Source: Rhodospirillaceae bacterium UBA6219 (GTDB lineage: Bacteria > Pseudomonadota > Alphaproteobacteria > Rhodospirillales > Magnetospirillaceae). From it: a stretch of DNA of 28,172 bases. The DNA lies in assembly GCA_002435715.1 (NCBI GenBank), contig DISD01000041.1:1-28172 (forward strand), in the 5' to 3' direction. The position numbers and the translations under genes were made by a program. The notes under the pieces are model-generated. The model made no database searches. It was given only the letters and a program-made list of their open reading frames with translations, and was not told the origin of the DNA. This document shows, piece by piece, positions 23,024 through 28,172 of this stretch; position 1 is the first letter of the stretch, and each line of letters opens with the position of its first letter.

Positions 23024-24382
23024 TTATTGGGGCAGTGTGAACGAATTCAGTGAAAAAATCACTTCATTGCGCAAAAGCGGGTCAAAAATCATCCGCAAGA
23101 CGGATTTGCGGCCGACGACGATGGACGCCGTCCCCGCCATACCTGAACGCACCGGATTGGGATTTCCGGCGCTGTCATACAAGACCGATTGTTCCGACTG
23201 CACCACCACCTTGTAATAGGTTTGGGTGTTGGCACCCTGGCCTTCCTCGATGGAATCGGCGCCCACCGCCATCACCCGTCCATGCAATTGGCCATAACGG
23301 AACGGGTCGTAAGCCGACAGCCGGATGGACGCCTTCAGCCCTTCGCGCAAATGGCCGATATCCTGGGGCGGCACCCGGGCTTCCACCACCAAGGCGTCAT
23401 CCAGCGGAACGATGTCCATCAGGGTGTCGCCGGGCTTGGCCACCTGGCCGACGCTGGTGATGGCCGCCATCTTGACCACGCCGCGCACCGGCGAACGCAC
23501 TTCGGAACGGGATTCGCGGTCGGTGGCCACTTCCATGGTGGCTTTCAGCGAGGAGATTTCCGCTTCCACCTTGCTGATTTCTTCCAAGACGTCGGTGCGC
23601 CAGCCCTTTTCGAATTCCGCCAACTTGGCCGAGGCTTCGTCCTGCTGGGCTTCCAGCCGCGAAATGGTGTCCTTGGCAGTGGCCACCTCGGTATCGAGCA
23701 GCAATTGTTCGCGTTCCAGCTTGACCATTTCCTGGTTGCCGACCACGCCCACCTCATAGGCCTTTTTCTTGATGCGCATTTCCTCGGCGCCCTTGGCCTG
23801 GGCGCGTTCCAGACCGGCGTGACGGGTTTCGTTTTCGGCCACTTCGCGGCGACGGCGTTCCATTTCACGCTGGATGACATTGGCCTGCTGAGCGCGATAG
23901 GACAGCCGTTCGGTATGGATGGTCATCTCGCGCCGTTTGGTCTCGGCGTCGATGGCGATTCCCGCCGGCCAGGGGATATCCTTGGTTCCGGCCAGATCGG
24001 CATGCAAACGGGCGGTGCGGGCCTGAAAGGCGGCATAACGGGCCCGTTTGTCGGCCAAGTCCTGGGCGCCTTGCGAATTGATCAGCCGCACCAGCACTTC
24101 GCCCTCCGAGACGAAGCTGCCTTCGCGCACCAGCACGTCCTGAATGGTGCCGCCCTCGAAATGCTGGACATGGCGGATCTGCCCCGACGGCTCGACCCGT
24201 GCCGGCGCCGTCACCACTTCGTCCAATTCCAGCACGGCGGCGGCCCCGAACAGGACCACGAAGGCCAAAGTGCTCCATAACAGCAGCGAGGTCGCCGCCG
24301 GCGAGGTCAGGCGGGGGGCAATGCCGTGAATGGGAGAGCGAAAGGCATCCAGGGCCTGTTCGGATGCGGCGTTCTTCTTCAT
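23024..24382 (-). CDS. HlyD-family type I secretion periplasmic adaptor
   Basis: A 452-residue membrane-fusion protein that joins the inner-membrane ABC exporter to the TolC-like channel. After a short cytoplasmic tail comes one helix (about residues 32-53), a biotinyl-lipoyl-like half motif (RHVQHFEGGTIQDVLVREGSFVSEGEVL, seen as VQHFEGGTIQDVLVREGS), a long coiled coil (about 105-270), and the second half motif plus beta barrel, with the GVVKMAAITSVGQVAKPGD region and APVRGVVK-like segment. The start overlaps the ABC gene stop by four bases (ATGA). Confidence 0.95.
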   Translation of the reverse strand: MKKNAASEQALDAFRSPIHGIAPRLTSPAATSLLLWSTLAFVVLFGAAAVLELDEVVTAPARVEPSGQIRHVQHFEGGTIQDVLVREGSFVSEGEVLVRLINSQGAQDLADKRARYAAFQARTARLHADLAGTKDIPWPAGIAIDAETKRREMTIHTERLSYRAQQANVIQREMERRRREVAENETRHAGLERAQAKGAEEMRIKKKAYEVGVVGNQEMVKLEREQLLLDTEVATAKDTISRLEAQQDEASAKLAEFEKGWRTDVLEEISKVEAEISSLKATMEVATDRESRSEVRSPVRGVVKMAAITSVGQVAKPGDTLMDIVPLDDALVVEARVPPQDIGHLREGLKASIRLSAYDPFRYGQLHGRVMAVGADSIEEGQGANTQTYYKVVVQSEQSVLYDSAGNPNPVRSGMAGTASIVVGRKSVLRMIFDPLLRNEVIFSLNSFTLPQ

Positions 24383-26415
24383 GCCCCGCCCCCCTTGCCG
24401 GTCGGCGGCGGAGTGACGTCACGCTGGGTGACGCGGACCACCTTGCCGCGCTCCATCACCGCGCTGCGCGGGGCCAGGGCGGTCACGGCGGCTCGGTGCG
24501 AGATCACCACCAAGGTGCGATTGCCCACCGCCTTGTGAATCCCGGCGATGGCCCGGCGTTCGGTGGTTTCGTCCAAGGCGGCGGTGGGTTCGTCCAAGAT
24601 GGTCACCGGCGCCGCCCGCAACAGGGTCCGGGCCAGGGCCACCAATTGACGTTGGCCGCCCGACAGGTTGCGGCCGCCTTCCAGCACTTCGAAATCCAGC
24701 CCCATGCCCACCGGCATCACCGCACCGGCGCCGACATTGTTCAGCATGGCGATCATGTCGTCGTCGGACACCAAGCCGTCCAGCGACAAATTGGTGCGCA
24801 GCGTGCCCGAATAGAGCGGCGGATTTTGCGGGCAGATGGCGATGTGGCGGCGCAGATCGGCGGGATCGATCAGGGCGATGTCGACACCGTCCAGCAACAC
24901 CCGGCCGGTTTCCGGGCGAATGATCCCCGACAGCACCTTTTCCAGCGTCGTCTTGCCCGACCCCGAGGCCCCGACCACCGCCAGACGCTGCCCGGCCGGC
25001 ACCACAAGATTGATGTCGTCCAACACCGGCTGGGCGGCGTTGGGATAACGGGCGACCAAGCCTTCCACCTGCAGATTGCCCGCCGCCAGCGGCCGGTGGA
25101 TCAGACTGACCCCCGGGGGCCGTTCGGTGGGCCGAGAGGTGACGGTGCGCAAGGATTCCAACGACGCCAAGGCCGCCAGGGTTTGCGGCACCACCGACAC
25201 CAATTGCATGTTGGCACCGGTGAAGCGGGTGGCCAGCATGGTGGCGGCCAGGATGATGCCGGCGCTCATTTCGCCTTCCACCGCGCGCCAGCCGCCCAGA
25301 CCCAAGGCGCACAGCATGGCCAGGTTCTGCGCCAGCATGGACAGATTGCCGCGCGCCGCCGCCACCGTGCGGATGGCCCGTGCCGAAGTGGCATAAAGGA
25401 TGGTGCCCTGACGGAAACGCCCTTGCAGATAGGTCATGGCGCCGACCCGGCGCACGGTTTCCGGATCGAAGAAGGTTTCCTGGGCGGCCTGGGTGCGGAA
25501 GGTGGCGGCCCGCGACAATTCCTGATGCAGCAATTTCTGGCGGTGGATGGCCAGCAAGGTGGACCCGGCAATGACGATGTTCATACCCAACACCGCCAGG
25601 GCGATCATCGGGTCGCACAAAAACAGGCCGGTCAGGAACAAGGCCATGAACGGCAAATCGGCCAGCAACGACACGGCGGCGGCACCGAAACCGTCACGGA
25701 TGGCGTCGAAATCCTGCAACATGCGCATCAAATGCCCGGACGGCGCCGCCGTACCCTCGAAACGGGTTTCCAGAATGCGACGATGCATGTCCATGGCCAG
25801 CCGCACATTGCCTTCGTGCAGGGTGTCTTCCACGAACAATCCACGCAGGCGGCGGAACACCTGTTCGAAAAGTGCCGCCAACAGGAACAAGCCGGCGATG
25901 ACCATCAGGGAATCCAGCAAGGAATGCGGCAACACCCGGTCATAGACCTGGGCCGAAAACAACGGCGCCGCCAGGGCCAGAATGTTGCCCAATCCACCGG
26001 CCAGGCCGGCCCGCCACAGCATGGGCTTCCAACTGGCCAGCAGCGCCGGCCACGCGGTGGGCGCCCCGGTCGCGTCCTTGTCCAAACGGGGACGGATGAA
26101 CAGCAAGGTGGTCGGCTCGCCCTGTGACGGCGGCAGGTTCAACACCCGCGAGGCTTCGAATTCCAAGGCGACACAGGGGAACAAATCCGCCGACAGCTTG
26201 GCCGGGTTGGTGCGGTTTTCCACATGGGCGGCGAAACCGTGTCGCGACAACGCCACCAACCACGGATCGGGGGCGGCCTCGGCGGCGGCCATGGCATAGG
26301 AATCGCAAAGCGCCGAAGCCGCCACCACATGGCCGATGGACCGCAGGCACGCGGAAACGGCCTTGGCTTCGGCGGCCAGAACCGCCGGATCAGGGGCCTT
26401 GGTTGACAGCGGCAT
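24379..26415 (-). CDS. Type I secretion ABC exporter (permease-ATPase)
   Basis: A 678-residue half-transporter that powers export of the downstream giant protein. The N-terminal ~130 residues are a non-catalytic domain, perhaps a degenerate C39-peptidase-like domain as in LapB/LssB-type exporters, since no catalytic CX-His set is evident. Six helices follow (about 145-430). The ATPase carries Walker A GASGSGKTT (about 481-489), LSGGQRQ (about 583-589) and Walker B ILDEPTAALD. The ATG at 26415 was chosen from MPLSTKAPDPAVLAAEAK; the longer frame lies within the upstream gene. It overlaps that gene by 26 bases. No clear ribosome site is visible, suggesting translational coupling. Confidence 0.93.
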   Translation of the reverse strand: MPLSTKAPDPAVLAAEAKAVSACLRSIGHVVAASALCDSYAMAAAEAAPDPWLVALSRHGFAAHVENRTNPAKLSADLFPCVALEFEASRVLNLPPSQGEPTTLLFIRPRLDKDATGAPTAWPALLASWKPMLWRAGLAGGLGNILALAAPLFSAQVYDRVLPHSLLDSLMVIAGLFLLAALFEQVFRRLRGLFVEDTLHEGNVRLAMDMHRRILETRFEGTAAPSGHLMRMLQDFDAIRDGFGAAAVSLLADLPFMALFLTGLFLCDPMIALAVLGMNIVIAGSTLLAIHRQKLLHQELSRAATFRTQAAQETFFDPETVRRVGAMTYLQGRFRQGTILYATSARAIRTVAAARGNLSMLAQNLAMLCALGLGGWRAVEGEMSAGIILAATMLATRFTGANMQLVSVVPQTLAALASLESLRTVTSRPTERPPGVSLIHRPLAAGNLQVEGLVARYPNAAQPVLDDINLVVPAGQRLAVVGASGSGKTTLEKVLSGIIRPETGRVLLDGVDIALIDPADLRRHIAICPQNPPLYSGTLRTNLSLDGLVSDDDMIAMLNNVGAGAVMPVGMGLDFEVLEGGRNLSGGQRQLVALARTLLRAAPVTILDEPTAALDETTERRAIAGIHKAVGNRTLVVISHRAAVTALAPRSAVMERGKVVRVTQRDVTPPPTGKGGGA

Positions 26416-27901
26416 AGACCGGAACCGGGTTTTGCGCCACAGGCACGGATTCAGTGGACATGGCCGGTTGCGGGTCCAGCCCCATGGCGGCATTCAGGCG
26501 GGCCTTGGCGGCCTGAACCTCGGAATAAAGGATGAAGCGCCGCAACGTCGACAGCATGGACGAAGCCTCGGCCTTGATTTCTTCCATGGCGCTGCCGCTG
26601 CCGGCATTGCGCGACTTGCCGGCCAACGAAGTGATGCGACGGTCGATGCCGGCCATCTGTTCGGTCAGGCGATATTCCTTCAGCGCGTGCCGGTACTGGA
26701 TGTCGGCGACGCGGACCTGGGTGACCACCGCCATACCCAGGGCCAACCGCCGGGCACGGGTCATTTCCACCGTGTTCTGAGCTTGACCGATGCGCTTGGG
26801 AGCCGACAGGAAATCCACCAAATTCCACGCCACCTGCACGCCGGCATCGGCCCAGGCGTTGTATTTCAGATAGGAATTGGAATCGTAATGGCCACCGATG
26901 AAGGGGCCGATCCCAGGCAGCGACTTCAGCAATTCGGTATAGATTTCCTGGGTGTCGATATGGAACTGGGCGTCTTCCACCTTCAGCTCGGGACGATTGT
27001 CCAACGCCACCTGCTGCAACGCCTCGATATCCTGGGACGGGCTGTCCAGCTTCAGGGTTCCGGCATCCTTCAGTTCCGCCAGTTGGAAAGACGCCACCGA
27101 TTCGACCCCCATCAACCCGGCCAGATCAGCCCGCGAGGTGGCGGTCTGTCGCTGCATCTCGGCGATCTGGCGCATGGTGTCGACGATGGCGCGCTGGTGG
27201 TTCAGCATCTGCATGGGATCGCCGACCTTGGTGCGCTCGGCTTCCTCGGCATCGGCCACCGACCGCTTCAGACGCACTTCCAAGGAATTGTACTTGGTTT
27301 CCGCATATTCGTTGATCACCGCCTTCCAATAGGCGGATTGAACATCCTGAATCAGCAGATGCAGGGCACGGCGACGCTTTTCGATGGCCTGCTTGACGCG
27401 ATCTTCCTCTTGGTCGGACCGCAACATGGCGATGCCGAAATCCATCAGGTTCCAGGTGGCGGTCAAATCCGCGGTACGGCCAAGGGCATCGTCGCTGGTG
27501 GAATAGGCCGCCCCGGTGGCACCGGTGGACAAATCCTTGGACACCGTGGCCTTGGGCAGCGAGCGGCGCGTCATGCCGCCCTTGGCCGCCATCTGCGGCA
27601 ACAGGGCGAAGATGGACAGATCGGCCTTGCCCTGGGCCAGCACTTCTTCCAGCAGCTTGACCCTTGAATCCAGGTTATGGGCCACCGCCAAAGCAATGGC
27701 GTCGTCCACACTCAGCGGCTGGGACAGCACATCTTGGGGCAAGGATTGCGCATGTCGATCAAGATCGACGCGGATTTCGGCCAACGGTTCCGGATCCAGC
27801 GCGCACGCTGCAAGCGACGACACCAAAGCCGTCGCCGTCATCAACGATCTGAAGGTTTTTCTACCGCCCACACTCAACATCCTTCTGACGCGAGTATTCA
27901 T
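26390..27901 (-). CDS. TolC-family outer-membrane lipoprotein of type I secretion
   Basis: A 503-residue outer-membrane efflux protein. It starts with a lipoprotein signal sequence whose lipobox is LAAC (Cys33 from the first ATG), then shows the two TolC repeats rich in long alpha-helical coiled coils (LSVDDAIALAVAHN is the typical first-helix motif). The start is uncertain: the ATG at 27901 has no ribosome site, while the ATG at 27880 has AGAAGG directly against it and still keeps a good signal peptide. It is the first gene of the four-gene secretion operon, and its lipid anchor makes it more like the lipid-modified OMF group than plain TolC. Confidence 0.9.
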   Translation of the reverse strand: MNTRVRRMLSVGGRKTFRSLMTATALVSSLAACALDPEPLAEIRVDLDRHAQSLPQDVLSQPLSVDDAIALAVAHNLDSRVKLLEEVLAQGKADLSIFALLPQMAAKGGMTRRSLPKATVSKDLSTGATGAAYSTSDDALGRTADLTATWNLMDFGIAMLRSDQEEDRVKQAIEKRRRALHLLIQDVQSAYWKAVINEYAETKYNSLEVRLKRSVADAEEAERTKVGDPMQMLNHQRAIVDTMRQIAEMQRQTATSRADLAGLMGVESVASFQLAELKDAGTLKLDSPSQDIEALQQVALDNRPELKVEDAQFHIDTQEIYTELLKSLPGIGPFIGGHYDSNSYLKYNAWADAGVQVAWNLVDFLSAPKRIGQAQNTVEMTRARRLALGMAVVTQVRVADIQYRHALKEYRLTEQMAGIDRRITSLAGKSRNAGSGSAMEEIKAEASSMLSTLRRFILYSEVQAAKARLNAAMGLDPQPAMSTESVPVAQNPVPVYAAVNQGP

Positions 27902-28149
27902 TATCTATGTCAAAGTGTTTAACGAGTGATTTAATGCACAGTAGAAACTGCGTCTCGCAACGCCTTTTTACCCCCGCATTTTCCTCGGTGATGTCACGCC
28001 CCCCGAACCATGAAACCATCGGCACCGTGACCATAGACGCCGAACAATCCAGCCTCATCGGTCGGTTAGCGCGCTCGGCACTGGCATTGCTGATCTGGGA
28101 AGGGAGGGCATGAGAACACCCTTCACCTCGGCTTCGCTTCGGTAAGATG
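27902..28149. other. Upstream region of the secretion operon, no convincing gene
   Basis: About 250 bases upstream of the TolC-like gene. It is less GC-rich near 27900-27980 (ttatctatgtcaaagtg and ttttta), where the operon promoter should lie; on the minus strand TTGACA occurs near 27908-27913, but no well-spaced -10 could be matched. A small plus-strand frame (27991-28113, 40 codons, ending ALALLIWEGRA) may be a short or remnant gene but has no recognised homology and no good ribosome site. Confidence 0.45.
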
Positions 28150-28172
28150 TGAACCGCCCCGGGTTTGCCGGA
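28150..28172. mobile_element. Possible end of an IS3-family insertion sequence (cut by the window)
   Basis: The last 23 bases, TGAACCGCCCCGGGTTTGCC and on, begin with TG and resemble terminal inverted repeats of some IS3-family elements as I recall them. Only one end is visible and no transposase is in the window, so the call is tentative. Confidence 0.3.

Noticed and set aside
24199..26127. Plus-strand open frame of 642 codons opposite the HlyD and ABC genes
   Set aside because: It spans two well-supported minus-strand genes, is packed with His, Gln, Gly and Arg, and shows no domain.
1..28172. Magnetosome (mam/mms) genes, phage genes, toxin-antitoxin pairs or tRNAs
   Set aside because: Looked for because of the likely host group; none was recognised among the coding regions or gaps.

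Overview
The window is GC-rich, densely packed chromosome from what looks like an alphaproteobacterium of the Rhodospirillaceae/Magnetospirillum type. This rests on an Irr-type iron regulator, a norCBQD nitric oxide reductase cluster, an ActP-type acetate symporter, strong G/C bias at third codon positions and the style of the individual proteins. No rRNA, tRNA, CRISPR array or complete mobile element was seen. The organism call is inference from gene content, not from a marker gene.

Layout. 1-8.5 kb is mostly plus-strand housekeeping: the 3' end of actP, a VOC-fold protein, uppP (minus strand), a methyltransferase overlapping a GT-C-like membrane protein, an orphan ParA-like ATPase, a CopD-like membrane protein, a NUDIX hydrolase, and a sulfur pair (cysK-sseA). 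8.5-13.1 kb on the minus strand is norC-norB-norQ-norD, with a terminator-like hairpin between norB and norQ. A CRP/FNR-type box (TTAAC-N4-ATCAA) lies between norC and a divergent small membrane protein. 13.7-15.4 kb is a small iron-flavoured block: a hemerythrin-fold protein that has lost three of its seven di-iron ligands, a winged-helix/Cys-cluster protein behind a near-perfect Fur-box-like palindrome, and irr. 15.4-17 kb is modA-modB under a ModE-type operator, with no modC beside it.

17-27.9 kb is a type I secretion locus transcribed on the minus strand in the order outer-membrane TolC-like lipoprotein, ABC exporter, HlyD-type adaptor, then a 1995-residue secreted protein. That protein combines a FecR-like domain, a low-complexity Ala/Gly/Pro and poly-Thr linker, tandem cadherin-like modules (including a 573-bp tandem duplication), seven FG-GAP/VCBS calcium loops consistent with a seven-bladed propeller, and an RTX-like C-terminus. 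The last 270 bases hold no convincing gene and end in what may be the first bases of an insertion sequence.

How the parts fit. The nor genes make and assemble respiratory NO reductase, likely switched on by an FNR/NNR-family regulator under low oxygen and NO. The hemerythrin-like protein and the small membrane protein beside them may belong to the same response. irr, its wHTH partner and the Fur-like box link iron status to this neighbourhood. modAB supplies molybdate, which nitrate reductase would need in the same respiration. The most interesting items are the ligand-depleted hemerythrin, the apparent gene-replacement scar at the end of irr, the FNR-type box perfectly spaced for an undescribed membrane protein, and the architecture of the giant secreted protein.
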